Shown: piece after piece, positions 43,682-54,758 of the stretch
Layout: every line of letters begins with the position of its first letter
How positions within the stretch are numbered: position 1 is the first letter of the stretch
Source of the DNA: Rhizobiaceae bacterium
GTDB taxonomy: Bacteria > Pseudomonadota > Alphaproteobacteria > Rhizobiales > Rhizobiaceae
NCBI GenBank assembly: GCA_023953835.1
Contig: JAMLJB010000001.1
Location: forward strand, 3,569,501-3,633,500
Length of the DNA: 64,000 nucleotides
Direction of reading: 5' to 3'
Notes under the pieces: generated by a model
The model's input: the letters and a program-made list of their open reading frames with translations, nothing else
Database searches by the model: none
Told to the model about the DNA's origin: nothing
Translations under genes and position numbers: made by a program

Positions 43682-43816
43682 ATGTTGATAACAGTTCTGG
43701 CAGCCGCAATGACCATCCTCATGCTGATCGCCACGGCGGTAGGTGTGCATCAGGAAACCGAGCGCGTACGCCTCAAGGAACGGAGTGACCGTTCCCGAGG
43801 ATTTGGAGCCTATTGA
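43682..43816 (+). CDS. Possible small single-pass membrane protein
   Basis: This open frame of 44 residues encodes one clear membrane segment (MLITVLAAAMTILMLIATAVG) followed by a basic, charged tail. A GGAG lies nine bases upstream of the ATG. It is convergent with gyrA, and its last seven bases overlap the gyrA end on the opposite strand. I do not recognise a family. The hydrophobic segment, ribosome-binding site and placement make it plausible, but it could be chance. Confidence 0.45.
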   Translation: MLITVLAAAMTILMLIATAVGVHQETERVRLKERSDRSRGFGAY

Positions 43817-46572
43817 TCCTGTTCGCCTTCGGGTGCATCGACCGCCTCGTCAGCGGATGTCTCGTCCTGCGGTTCCGAGATACGCTCCACCGAGACAACT
43901 TTTTCGCCGTCCGCAGTATTGAAAATTGTGACGCCCTTGGTGGCGCGGCTGGCGATGCGTATGCCGTTCACGGGGACGCGAATGACCTGCCCCCCGTCCG
44001 AGACCAGCATGATCTGGTCGCTGCCTTCCACCGGGAAACTCGCGACCAAGCGGCCAATCTCCCCGGCTTTCGAGACATCCGTCGCGCGAATGCCCTTTCC
44101 GCCGCGGCCCGTGAGGCGGAAATCATAGGATGACGACCGCTTTCCATAGCCAAATTCGGTGACGGTAAGCACGAATTGCTCATGGTCTTTCAGGAACTGG
44201 TAGCGCTCTTCGGTCAACTCCGCGTCTTCCGTGACCTCTTCATTGGTCAGCGCAATATCCTCCTCCTCGCCACCCTCGATGCGCCGCTCATTGACCGCGC
44301 GCTTGAGATAGGCCGCGCGCTCTGCCGCATCGGCATCGACATGTTCGAGGATGGCCATGGAGATGGCGCGTTCGGACGCGCCGAGCAGAATACCTCGCAC
44401 GCCCTGTGACCCACGGCTCTGGAACACCCGTACATCCGTAACCGGAAAGCGGATGCACTGCCCGCTGCTCGCGGTCAGCAGCACATCGTCATTTTCCGAG
44501 CAGGTCTCGACTGCAAGGATAGCGTCGCCTTCCTCGTCGAACTTCATGGCGATCTTGCCGTTGCGGTTCACCTGGACGAAGTCGGACAGCTTGTTGCGCC
44601 GCACGGTTCCGCGCGTCGTGGCGAACATCACGTCAAGCTCGCTCCACTGCGCCTCGTCCTCCGGCAAGGGCATGATCGCCGTGATGCGGTCGCCATTTTC
44701 GATCGGCAGGAGATTTATGAGCGCCTTGCCGCGCGATTGCGGCGTACCGATGGGCAGCCGCCAGACTTTTTCCTTGTAGACAATGCCGCGCGAGGAAAAG
44801 AACAGAACCGGCGTATGCGTGTTCGCCACGAACAGGCGCGTCACGAAATCGGTGTCCTTGGTGGACATGCCGGACCGGCCCTTGCCGCCGCGCGCCTGTG
44901 CCCGATAGATCGAGAGCGGCACACGCTTGATGTAGCCTTCATGGGTCACGGTGACGACCATGTCCTCGCGCGCGATAAGGTCCTCGTCCTCCATGTCCGC
45001 GCCGGCATCGGTGATCTCGGAACGGCGCGGCGTGCCGAACTCGTCGCGCACCGCCTCAAGCTCCTGCCGCACGATGGCCTGGATGCGTGCGCGCGACGCG
45101 AGAATGTCGAGATAGTCTCGAATTTCCGTGCCGATCTTGTTCAGTTCGTCGGCGATTTCGTCGCGGCCAAGCGCGGTCAGGCGCTGCAGGCGCAACTCCA
45201 GAATAGCGCGGGCCTGCTCTTCCGACAGATTGTACGTGCCGTCCTCATTGATGCGGTGGCGCGGATCGTCGATCAGCCTGATGAGGCTTTCCACGTCGGC
45301 GGCGGGCCAGCGCCGCGTCATCAATTGCTCGCGCGCCGTCTGCGGGTCAGGCGCATTGCGGATCAGCCTGATGACTTCGTCTATATTGGCGACGGCGATC
45401 GCCAGACCGACCAGCACATGCGCGCGCTCGCGCGCCTTGCGCAGCAGGAACTTCGTGCGGCGGCTGACCACTTCCTCGCGGAAGGACACGAACGCTTTCA
45501 GGAGGTCGATGAGCGTCATCACCTCCGGCTTGCCGCCATTGAGCGCGACCATGTTCGCGCCGAATGAGGTCTGGAGCGGCGTGTAGCGATACAACTGGTT
45601 CAGGACGACATCGGCCACCGCGTCCTTTTTCAGCTCGACCACGACGCGATAGCCCTGCCGGTCACTTTCGTCGCGAATGTCGGAGATGCCCTCGACGCGC
45701 TTGTCGCGCACGAGTTCGGCCATCTTCTCGATCATCGCGGCCTTGTTGACCTGATAGGGTATCTCGGTGACGACAATCGCCTCGCGGTCGCCGCGCATCG
45801 GCTCGATATGCACCTTGCCGCGCATCTGGATCGAGCCGCGCCCGGTCGAATAGGCGCTGTAGATGCCCGACCGACCGAGAATGAGGCCGCCCGTCGGGAA
45901 ATCCGGCCCGGGGATGATTTCCATCAGTTCCGGCAGTTCCATCGCCGGGTTTTCCATGATGGCGATCGCGCCGTTGCAGACCTCGACCAGATTGTGCGGC
46001 GGAATGTTGGTCGCCATGCCGACCGCGATGCCGCCGGAGCCGTTCACCAGCAGGTGCGGGAAACGCGCCGGAAGGACCTTCGGCTCCTGCTCGGCGCCAT
46101 CGTAATTGTCCTGGAAATCGACGGTATCCTTGTCGATGTCCTCGAGCAGTTCATGCGCGACCTTGGTCAGTCGCGACTCCGTGTAGCGCATTGCCGCCGG
46201 AGGATCGGCGTCGATGGAGCCGAAATTGCCCTGCCCGTCGATCATCGGCACGCGCATCGACCAGTCCTGCGCCATGCGAACCAGCGCGTCATAGATCGAG
46301 GCGTCGCCGTGGGGGTGATATTTACCCATCACGTCGCCGACGATGCGGGACGATTTCACATGCTTGCGGTTCCAGTGGTAGCCGCCTTCCTGCATGGCAT
46401 ACAGGATACGACGGTGCACCGGCTTCAGTCCGTCTCGCGCATCAGGGAGCGCGCGGCTCACGATCACGCTCATGGCGTAGTCGAGATAGGAGCGCTGCAT
46501 CTCCTCGATAATGGAGATCGGCTCGATGCCTTCCGGACCGTCCGGCCCGCCTGGTGTCTTCTGGTCGGTCAA
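43810..46572 (-). CDS. gyrA: DNA gyrase subunit A
   Basis: This 920-residue type IIA topoisomerase subunit introduces negative supercoils with GyrB. The catalytic tyrosine is Tyr130 (PPAAMRYTESRL). The quinolone-determining region reads KYHPHGDASIYDALVRM; the residue equal to E. coli Ser83 is Ala91, while Asp95 (E. coli Asp87) is retained. The GyrA-box region is represented by QSRGSQGVRG in the C-terminal beta-pinwheel, and the tail is acidic. A predicted promoter lies at 46608-46635. It is divergent from marC. Confidence 0.98.
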   Translation of the reverse strand: MTDQKTPGGPDGPEGIEPISIIEEMQRSYLDYAMSVIVSRALPDARDGLKPVHRRILYAMQEGGYHWNRKHVKSSRIVGDVMGKYHPHGDASIYDALVRMAQDWSMRVPMIDGQGNFGSIDADPPAAMRYTESRLTKVAHELLEDIDKDTVDFQDNYDGAEQEPKVLPARFPHLLVNGSGGIAVGMATNIPPHNLVEVCNGAIAIMENPAMELPELMEIIPGPDFPTGGLILGRSGIYSAYSTGRGSIQMRGKVHIEPMRGDREAIVVTEIPYQVNKAAMIEKMAELVRDKRVEGISDIRDESDRQGYRVVVELKKDAVADVVLNQLYRYTPLQTSFGANMVALNGGKPEVMTLIDLLKAFVSFREEVVSRRTKFLLRKARERAHVLVGLAIAVANIDEVIRLIRNAPDPQTAREQLMTRRWPAADVESLIRLIDDPRHRINEDGTYNLSEEQARAILELRLQRLTALGRDEIADELNKIGTEIRDYLDILASRARIQAIVRQELEAVRDEFGTPRRSEITDAGADMEDEDLIAREDMVVTVTHEGYIKRVPLSIYRAQARGGKGRSGMSTKDTDFVTRLFVANTHTPVLFFSSRGIVYKEKVWRLPIGTPQSRGKALINLLPIENGDRITAIMPLPEDEAQWSELDVMFATTRGTVRRNKLSDFVQVNRNGKIAMKFDEEGDAILAVETCSENDDVLLTASSGQCIRFPVTDVRVFQSRGSQGVRGILLGASERAISMAILEHVDADAAERAAYLKRAVNERRIEGGEEEDIALTNEEVTEDAELTEERYQFLKDHEQFVLTVTEFGYGKRSSSYDFRLTGRGGKGIRATDVSKAGEIGRLVASFPVEGSDQIMLVSDGGQVIRVPVNGIRIASRATKGVTIFNTADGEKVVSVERISEPQDETSADEAVDAPEGEQDQ

Positions 46573-46894
46573 AATAGATCACAGGTCGTTGGGAATCACT
46601 TGACCTTTATATAGGAAAGCCCGCCCGGAATCCAAATGAACCGCTGTCTTGTCCCGCATAGATTTTTCGTTGTAAATCAAAACGCTACGTCAACTTGCGA
46701 AGAAATCCGGATTGACCGGCTTCGGGTTTGTCGAAAATGTGGCAAAAGCCCCGGGAGCGCGACCGGCTGAAGGGTTCGAAAGCGCACCCGCCGAGCCCGC
46801 CTGCAACTGCCTCTGATCCGTGCGAAAGGACATTTCTTCTTCCGCGAGGCAAGGCTAACATTCATCAGCCATCGGCGTCAGAGGGGACGACACA
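46573..46894. other. gyrA-marC divergent intergenic region (322 bp)
   Basis: No gene is supported in this stretch. It contains the predicted gyrA promoter on the minus strand (46608-46635). I see no convincing marC promoter or repeat. A few weak hairpins are present, with nothing that marks a known RNA. Confidence 0.5.
46608..46635 (-). promoter_or_regulatory. Predicted promoter for gyrA
   Basis: On the minus strand TTGGAT (46630-46635), a 16-base spacer and TATATA (46608-46613) precede gyrA, giving a leader of about 30 bases. Confidence 0.55.
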
Positions 46895-47533
46895 GTGCCG
46901 ACCTACGAAATCCTGCTCAATGCCTTTGCGACCATTCTGGTGACAATCGATCCGCCGGGACTGGCCCCGCTCTATCTCGCCGTCACCCGTGGCATGACGC
47001 GCGAACAGCGCCGCAGCGTTTCGATACGCGCCTCGATCATCGCCTTTTTTATCCTGGCCACTTTCTCGCTCGTCGGAAGCTCGGTGCTGTCGGTGCTCGG
47101 CATCACGCTTCCCGCCTTTCGCGTAGCTGGCGGCCTGCTACTGTTCTTCATCGCGTTCGAAATGGTTTTCGAGAAGCGCAACGACCGCAAGGAAAAAACG
47201 GCGGAAACCGCCATCACCAGGGATCACGTTCAAAACGTCGCCGCGTTCCCGCTTGCAATCCCGCTCATCGCGGGTCCCGGCGCGATTTCTGCGGTGGTCC
47301 TGCATTCGGGACGTCTACCCAGCGCAATCGGCCAGATCTCGCTCTTGTCGATCATCCTCGCCTGCATGCTGATCACCTATCTCGTCTTCGTTCTGGCGCA
47401 GCACATCGACCGCTTCCTGGGCGAAACCGGGCGCTCCATCCTGACCCGCCTGCTGGGCGTGATACTCGCAGCGCTCGCCGTGCAGTTCGTCGCGGACGGC
47501 GTGCGCGCGCTGATGGGCGCTTACGGCGTCTGA
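46895..47533 (+). CDS. MarC family membrane protein
   Basis: This 212-residue protein has about six predicted membrane segments and belongs to the MarC/UPF0056 family. Runs include LVTIDPPGLAPLYLAVTRGM near the N-terminus and FPLAIPLIAGPGAISAVVLH in the middle. Despite its name, the family's link to multiple antibiotic resistance is not supported, and its function is unknown. The start is a GTG at 46895. It is convergent with ssb. Confidence 0.88.
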   Translation: MPTYEILLNAFATILVTIDPPGLAPLYLAVTRGMTREQRRSVSIRASIIAFFILATFSLVGSSVLSVLGITLPAFRVAGGLLLFFIAFEMVFEKRNDRKEKTAETAITRDHVQNVAAFPLAIPLIAGPGAISAVVLHSGRLPSAIGQISLLSIILACMLITYLVFVLAQHIDRFLGETGRSILTRLLGVILAALAVQFVADGVRALMGAYGV

Positions 47534-47561
47534 AACCCGCAGCCGAACGGCCCCGCGATCG

Positions 47562-48065
47562 TCAGAACGGGATGTCGTCGTCCATGTCGCGCGAGCCGCC
47601 GCCACGGCTTCCAGAGCCGCCACCGCCGCGTGAATAGTCACCACCCGGCTCGGACTGCCCGAAATCCGAGCGCCCGGAACTGCCGCCGCCATAGCTGGCC
47701 TGGCCGCCCTCTCCGCGTGAATCGAGCATCTGCAACTCGCCCCGGAACTTCTGGAGCACGATTTCCGTCGTATAGCGATCCTGTCCCTGCTGGTCCTGCC
47801 ATTTGCGGGTCTGGAGCTGGCCTTCGATATAGACCTTCATTCCCTTTTTCAGATACTGCTCGGCGACCTTGGCCAGATTGTCGTTGAAGATCACGACATT
47901 GTGCCATTCGGTCTTGTCCCTGCGCTCGCCCGAGTTCTTGTCGCGCCAGCTTTCCGACGTGGCAATGCGCAGGTTGACGACCGGATCGCCCGAGTTAAGC
48001 CGGCGAATTTCCGGGTCCGCGCCCAGATTGCCCACCAGAATGACCTTGTTCACGCTTCCAGCCAT
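47562..48065 (-). CDS. ssb: Single-stranded DNA-binding protein
   Basis: This 167-residue SSB binds exposed single-stranded DNA in replication, recombination and repair. The OB fold starts SVNKVILVGNLGADPEIRRL. A glycine-serine-rich linker follows from about residue 115, and the acidic interaction tip MDDDIPF ends the protein. The start at 48065 (MAGSVNK) is the family start; an upstream frame is discarded. A LexA box (48167-48181) overlaps its predicted promoter, whose -35 TTGACA is at 48191-48196 on the minus strand. ssb is expected to be SOS-induced here. Confidence 0.97.
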   Translation of the reverse strand: MAGSVNKVILVGNLGADPEIRRLNSGDPVVNLRIATSESWRDKNSGERRDKTEWHNVVIFNDNLAKVAEQYLKKGMKVYIEGQLQTRKWQDQQGQDRYTTEIVLQKFRGELQMLDSRGEGGQASYGGGSSGRSDFGQSEPGGDYSRGGGGSGSRGGGSRDMDDDIPF

Positions 48066-48166
48066 CACGCGTCTCCTACGCTCATCCGAAACCAGCTTCT
48101 CATACACCAAATCCTCTGGCGTGTTGGCCTTTGGCGCAGCCTCTCGCCGCTATCCACAGGCAATAT

Positions 48167-48181
48167 GTTCCTATTTTGTTC
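48167..48181. promoter_or_regulatory. LexA (SOS) box upstream of ssb
   Basis: GTTC (48167-48170), seven bases and GTTC (48178-48181) match the alphaproteobacterial LexA site GTTC-N7-GTTC exactly. On the minus strand it follows a consensus -35 TTGACA (48191-48196), so LexA would block the ssb promoter. Confidence 0.8.
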
Positions 48182-48659
48182 TTTTTGTACTGTCAAGCTG
48201 GTCTTGGGCCCCAGACGAAAAGAGCCTTGGCGCATTCGCGCTCAAGGCTCACTCTGGCGAATAAATCCAGCCACCAGGCCACTTCAATGGCCCGACCATT
48301 CGGATGCCATGCGGACATCGCCGCGATCCGACTGCAGTCTCTGATTTTTGGTGATTTCCGACCGACGCGAGTTTGCCGTTTTTCAGGCGGCACTCTATGC
48401 CTGTCGCGGCTCCGGCCTTGCGCGGAGCCTATCGGGACTGTCCGGCGGGGTCATGCCTCCACTCCTTCGTCCGTTACGCTCGCGCCATCGACAGGTTCGA
48501 GCGCCGCGCCCTCCCTGCGGCGCCTCGCAGGGCCAACCGGCACCACGCCAGCCATCGATGACTGGTGGAATTGTGTGTCCGGTGCATGGCGGCGTCAAGG
48601 CTTTTCGGACGCCTCGCGCAAATTGTGATCGCTCCTGACACCCTTATGTCAGTAGATAC
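48182..48659. other. Structured spacer between the ssb and uvrA LexA boxes (478 bp)
   Basis: No recognisable gene is present; reading frames in all phases are Arg- and Pro-rich and look like GC-driven noise. Strong inverted repeats are visible: GAGCCTTG/CAAGGCTC (48222-48250) whose loop also pairs GCGC with GCGC, CGCCGC/GCGGCG (48499-48526), and CTGACA/TGTCAG (48635-48652). A small RNA, or the remnant of inserted DNA that split the two SOS boxes, is possible. Confidence 0.4.
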
Positions 48660-48674
48660 GTTCGATCTTTGTTC
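48660..48674. promoter_or_regulatory. LexA (SOS) box upstream of uvrA
   Basis: GTTC (48660-48663), GATCTTT and GTTC (48671-48674) match GTTC-N7-GTTC exactly. The site lies 130 bases before the uvrA start and directly after a possible -10 (TAGATA, 48653-48658). Confidence 0.8.
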
Positions 48675-48804
48675 TTTTTTGCTTGCCCGGGGGCGCGAAA
48701 CACGGCAGAGATTTATTCCCTTCGACATTCGCAACAGAGCGCCCATATAGAGCGTGCCGGCTTGTCCGCCGGTGGATCCACATTCAGGCAGGCGGCGGAA
48801 CGGC

Positions 48805-51729
<2,925 letters not shown>

Positions 51730-51748
51730 GACCTTCCGGGAGGACAAA

Positions 51749-52552
51749 ATGGGCAAGAGCGGAACGATCCGCGCCGGAATGGGCGGATGGACATTCGAAC
51801 CGTGGGAGGGCACGTTCTACCCGGACAAGCTGCCCAGGAAGCAGCAGCTTCATTTCGCCTCGCGACAGGTGCCCACCATCGAGGTGAACGGCACTTACTA
51901 TTCCGGTTTCACGCCCGCGACCTACGCGAAATGGGCAGCCGAGACGCCAGACGATTTCGTCTTTTCCATCAAGGGCAACCGCTTCGTGACCAATCGCAAG
52001 GTTCTGGGCGAAGCGGGCGAGTCGATGGCGAAGTTCTTCGCGCAGGGGCTGGAAGAGCTTGGTCCGAAGCTCGGGCCGATTGTCTGGCAGTTCGCGCCGA
52101 CGAAGAAGTTCGACGCGAGTGATTTCGAGGCATTCCTGAAGCTGCTTCCTGCAAAGACCGGCGGCCTCGACCTGCGCCACGCGCTGGAAGTGCGCAATGC
52201 GTCCTTTGCGGTTCCTGAATTTGTCGCGCTGGCCCGCAAGCATGGCGCGGCGATCTGCTACGCACATCATTTCGACTACCCCGAATTTGCCGACATCACG
52301 GGCGATTTCGTCTATGCCCGGCTCCAGCAAGGCAGCGACGATGTCGCGACCGCATATAAGCCCAACGCGCTCGACAAATGGGCCGAACGGGCGAAAATCT
52401 GGGCATCCGGCGGCCAGCCCGACGACCTGCCCTATGCCGATCCCGGCTCAAAGGCGGCGGCGAAACCGCGCGACGTGTTCGTCTACATCATCCACGAAGG
52501 CAAGGTGCGCGCACCGCAGGGCGCGATGGCGCTCATGCAGCGCGTCGGCTGA
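51749..52552 (+). CDS. DUF72 family protein
   Basis: This 267-residue predicted TIM-barrel protein belongs to the DUF72 (YecE) family of unknown function. Family features include RAGMGGWTFEPWEGTFYP at the start, NGTYYSGFTPATYAKWA, FSIKGNRFVTN and GPIVWQFAPTKKF. The start at 51749 follows AGGACAAA. It lies 19 bases after uvrA and may be co-transcribed with it. Its last 20 bases overlap the end of nnrD on the opposite strand. Confidence 0.88.
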   Translation: MGKSGTIRAGMGGWTFEPWEGTFYPDKLPRKQQLHFASRQVPTIEVNGTYYSGFTPATYAKWAAETPDDFVFSIKGNRFVTNRKVLGEAGESMAKFFAQGLEELGPKLGPIVWQFAPTKKFDASDFEAFLKLLPAKTGGLDLRHALEVRNASFAVPEFVALARKHGAAICYAHHFDYPEFADITGDFVYARLQQGSDDVATAYKPNALDKWAERAKIWASGGQPDDLPYADPGSKAAAKPRDVFVYIIHEGKVRAPQGAMALMQRVG

Positions 52553-54035
52553 GCAGGTCGGCAAGCACCGCTGGCAGCATTCCCGGCAAATCTTCAGCGA
52601 TCAGCCCTGGCCCGTGTAGCGTTGCCGCCTCGGCGTGTATCCACACAGCCGCGCAAGCAGCCTCGAAGGCCTGCATCCCCTGCCCGGTCAGCCCGCCGAT
52701 GATGCCGGAGAGGATATCGCCCGAACCGGCAGTCGCCAGCAAGGGCGTGCCGTTCGAATTGATCGCGGCGCGACCATCCGGTGTGGCGATCACCGTATCC
52801 GGCCCCTTGTAGACAATCACCGCACGCGCCTTTTCCGCTGCCGAACGCGCCTTTTCGAGTTTCGACAGGCCGACTTGTGCGTGAATGTCAGGAAAAAGCC
52901 GCAGGAATTCACCCTCATGTGGCGTGAGAATGAAATCGGCCTCGCCCTGTTCCGAGAACGTGCGGAAATAGCTGTCCGGCGCGGCGCCAATCATGGTCAG
53001 CGCATCGGCATCCATCACGACCGCGCGCTGTCCGCTTTCAGCCACCGCACGCAGCATGGCTTGCGCGTCGCCCGAAATGCCGAAGCCGGGGCCGATCACG
53101 AGCGCGGATGGCCTGCGTTCTTCCAGAAAAGCAAGCGCCTCCTGCGGATCGCCCACTTTGCGCAGGATGATCGAGGTGAGATGCGTGGCATTGACCGCCA
53201 GCGCCGAGGGCGGCGACAACAAGGTCACGGCTCCGGACCCGATCCGGGCCGCCGCCATTGCGGCAAGCCGCGCCGCCCCGGTCGAGGAAAGCCCGCCTGA
53301 AAAGACGCCGACATGGCCCCTGCGATATTTGTAGGTGTCATCCGCCGGATGTGGGAACGCATCGAGCCAAAGCGGCGGTGCGTTCTCCCGGCAGCGGCTG
53401 CCGATTTCATCCACCACGGAATCGGCAATTCCGATGTCGTGGACGATCAATTCGCCGCACAATGCCCGACCGGGAAAGAGAAGGTGCCCGGGCTTTTTCC
53501 GAACGAAAGTCACGGTCAGCGATGCGTCAAACGTCGCCCCCAGCACTTCGCCGCTCTCACCCGACACGCCGGATGGCAGGTCAACCGCCACGACAGGCAG
53601 GCCGGCGGCATTGACCATTTCGACGGCGGCCCGCGCCGCACCTTCGAGCGGGCGCGCCAGCCCCGCGCCGAAAAGCGCATCCACCACGAGTGCGCCGGGC
53701 TGCAATTTCAATGCGCCGAGGCTGCCGGGCACAACAGGGCACTGCGCCGCGAATATTGCGGCATCGCTCCCCGGTCGCGGGGCGCCGTCCGCCCACAAGG
53801 AAACATCGACGCCGCACCGGGCGAGGATGGTTGCCGCGCAATAGCCGTCGCCACCATTGTTGCCCGGCCCGCAAAGCACATGGACATGCGGGACATGTGG
53901 AAACCGGGCCAGAACGGCCTCCGCCACGGCGGCTCCGGCGCGCTGCATGAGGCCGACACCGTCAAACGGTCCGAGTTCCGCGGCGCGGCGATCCGCCCGC
54001 CCCATTTCGGACGGCGTAAGTATTTCAAGCTTCAT
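52533..54035 (-). CDS. nnrD: Bifunctional NAD(P)H-hydrate epimerase / ADP-dependent dehydratase
   Basis: This 500-residue protein repairs hydrated NAD(P)H. The N-terminal YjeF_N epimerase domain has VLCGPGNNGGDGYCAA and VDALFGAGLARPL. The C-terminal YjeF_C kinase-like dehydratase has KYRRGHVGVFSGG, VIGPGFGISGDAQAML, VMDADALTMIG, FILTPHEGEFLRLFPD and TAGSGDILSGIIGGLTGQG. The two-domain form is the usual bacterial fusion (also called nnr). The start at 54035 follows the usual family N-terminus MKLEILTPSEM. The 3' end overlaps the DUF72 gene. Confidence 0.95.
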   Translation of the reverse strand: MKLEILTPSEMGRADRRAAELGPFDGVGLMQRAGAAVAEAVLARFPHVPHVHVLCGPGNNGGDGYCAATILARCGVDVSLWADGAPRPGSDAAIFAAQCPVVPGSLGALKLQPGALVVDALFGAGLARPLEGAARAAVEMVNAAGLPVVAVDLPSGVSGESGEVLGATFDASLTVTFVRKKPGHLLFPGRALCGELIVHDIGIADSVVDEIGSRCRENAPPLWLDAFPHPADDTYKYRRGHVGVFSGGLSSTGAARLAAMAAARIGSGAVTLLSPPSALAVNATHLTSIILRKVGDPQEALAFLEERRPSALVIGPGFGISGDAQAMLRAVAESGQRAVVMDADALTMIGAAPDSYFRTFSEQGEADFILTPHEGEFLRLFPDIHAQVGLSKLEKARSAAEKARAVIVYKGPDTVIATPDGRAAINSNGTPLLATAGSGDILSGIIGGLTGQGMQAFEAACAAVWIHAEAATLHGPGLIAEDLPGMLPAVLADLLSRRAA

Positions 54036-54291
54036 TGCATGCCCCTGTTCGCCCTGCACGATAGGGTCTTACAGGCGCGATCCGCAACGGTTCAAACAAC
54101 AGCTTTCAACTTCTCATTGGTCGAAAGCGCATATGTTTTAATCAACATGATGCTTTATTGTGCACCTGAATCTTGCACGAGACGGGTCCCCGGATGTGAA
54201 GGAGCAGGTCTTCGCGAGGCTTTTGACACGAACGGCTTGGAAAATGTTGCTTCGCCGCAAAAACCGCAAATGGCCCGCAATCGCGTCTCGA

Positions 54292-54309
54292 TTGGCATGT
54301 TTCGTGCAT
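54292..54309 (+). promoter_or_regulatory. Sigma-54 (RpoN) promoter for glnB-glnA
   Basis: TTGGCATG-TTTC-GTGCAT has the -24 GG (54294-54295) and -12 GC (54306-54307) exactly ten bases apart, matching YTGGCACG-N4-TTGCW at most positions. It lies about 50 bases before glnB, so NtrC-dependent expression under nitrogen limitation is likely. Confidence 0.75.
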
Positions 54310-54325
54310 TCGTCAGGCCCAGAGG

Positions 54326-54347
54326 GGGCCTTCGGGTCCGCTTTTTT
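54326..54347 (+). terminator. Terminator-like hairpin in the glnB leader
   Basis: GGGCC (54326-54330), a TTCG tetraloop and GGTCC (54335-54339, one G-T pair) are followed by GC and six T residues. An alternative stem AGGCCC/GGGCCT (54315-54331) overlaps it. It lies between the RpoN start site and the glnB ribosome-binding site, so it could act as an attenuator or stop read-through. Confidence 0.5.
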
Positions 54348-54368
54348 CTGTTGGAGGTTCGCATTCGC

Positions 54369-54707
54369 ATGAAAAAGATCGAGGCTATCATTAAGCCGTT
54401 CAAGCTGGATGAGGTGAAGGAAGCCCTTCAGGAAGCCGGTTTGCAGGGCATCACAGTTACGGAAGCCAAGGGCTTCGGTCGCCAGAAGGGTCATACGGAG
54501 CTGTATCGCGGCGCCGAATATGTCGTGGATTTTCTGCCGAAGGTGAAAATCGAACTGGTTGTCTCCGATGATTCCGCCGACAGCGCAATTGAGGCCATTC
54601 GCAGGGCCGCCCAGACGGGCCGTATCGGCGACGGCAAGATTTTTGTCTCCAACATTGAAGAAGTCATTCGCATCCGCACCGGCGAAACCGGCAACGACGC
54701 GATCTAG
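54369..54707 (+). CDS. glnB: Nitrogen regulatory protein P-II
   Basis: This PII signal protein is 112 residues, the exact family length. The T-loop has the uridylylation site Tyr51 in GHTELYRGAEYVVDF. The C-terminal B and C loops (AAQTGRIGDGKIFVSNIEE) are intact. It senses 2-oxoglutarate, ATP and ADP, and controls NtrB and glutamine synthetase adenylylation. The start at 54369 follows GGAGG. It is the first gene of glnB-glnA, with a sigma-54 promoter upstream. Confidence 0.98.
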   Translation: MKKIEAIIKPFKLDEVKEALQEAGLQGITVTEAKGFGRQKGHTELYRGAEYVVDFLPKVKIELVVSDDSADSAIEAIRRAAQTGRIGDGKIFVSNIEEVIRIRTGETGNDAI

Positions 54708-54758
54708 GGCTCGCGCCCGCAAATCCTTTCATTAAACGTCATCACAGGGAAAAATAGC

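Larger units (their letters stand above)
54036..54368. other. nnrD-glnB intergenic region (333 bp)
   Basis: This divergent spacer holds a sigma-54 promoter (54292-54309), a terminator-like leader hairpin (54326-54347) and a lone TTGACA (54223-54228) without a clear -10. TGCAC half-sites near 54161-54178 resemble parts of NtrC sites but are direct rather than inverted. No gene is seen. Confidence 0.5.

Noticed and set aside
48131..48638. Protein genes in the ssb-uvrA spacer
   Set aside because: Several overlapping frames exist, but all are Arg/Pro/Ser-rich with no motif, no consistent ribosome-binding site and no family resemblance.
54223..54245. Sigma-70 promoter for glnB at TTGACA 54223
   Set aside because: The -35 is perfect but no acceptable -10 occurs at 16-18 bases; the sigma-54 site is the stronger call.
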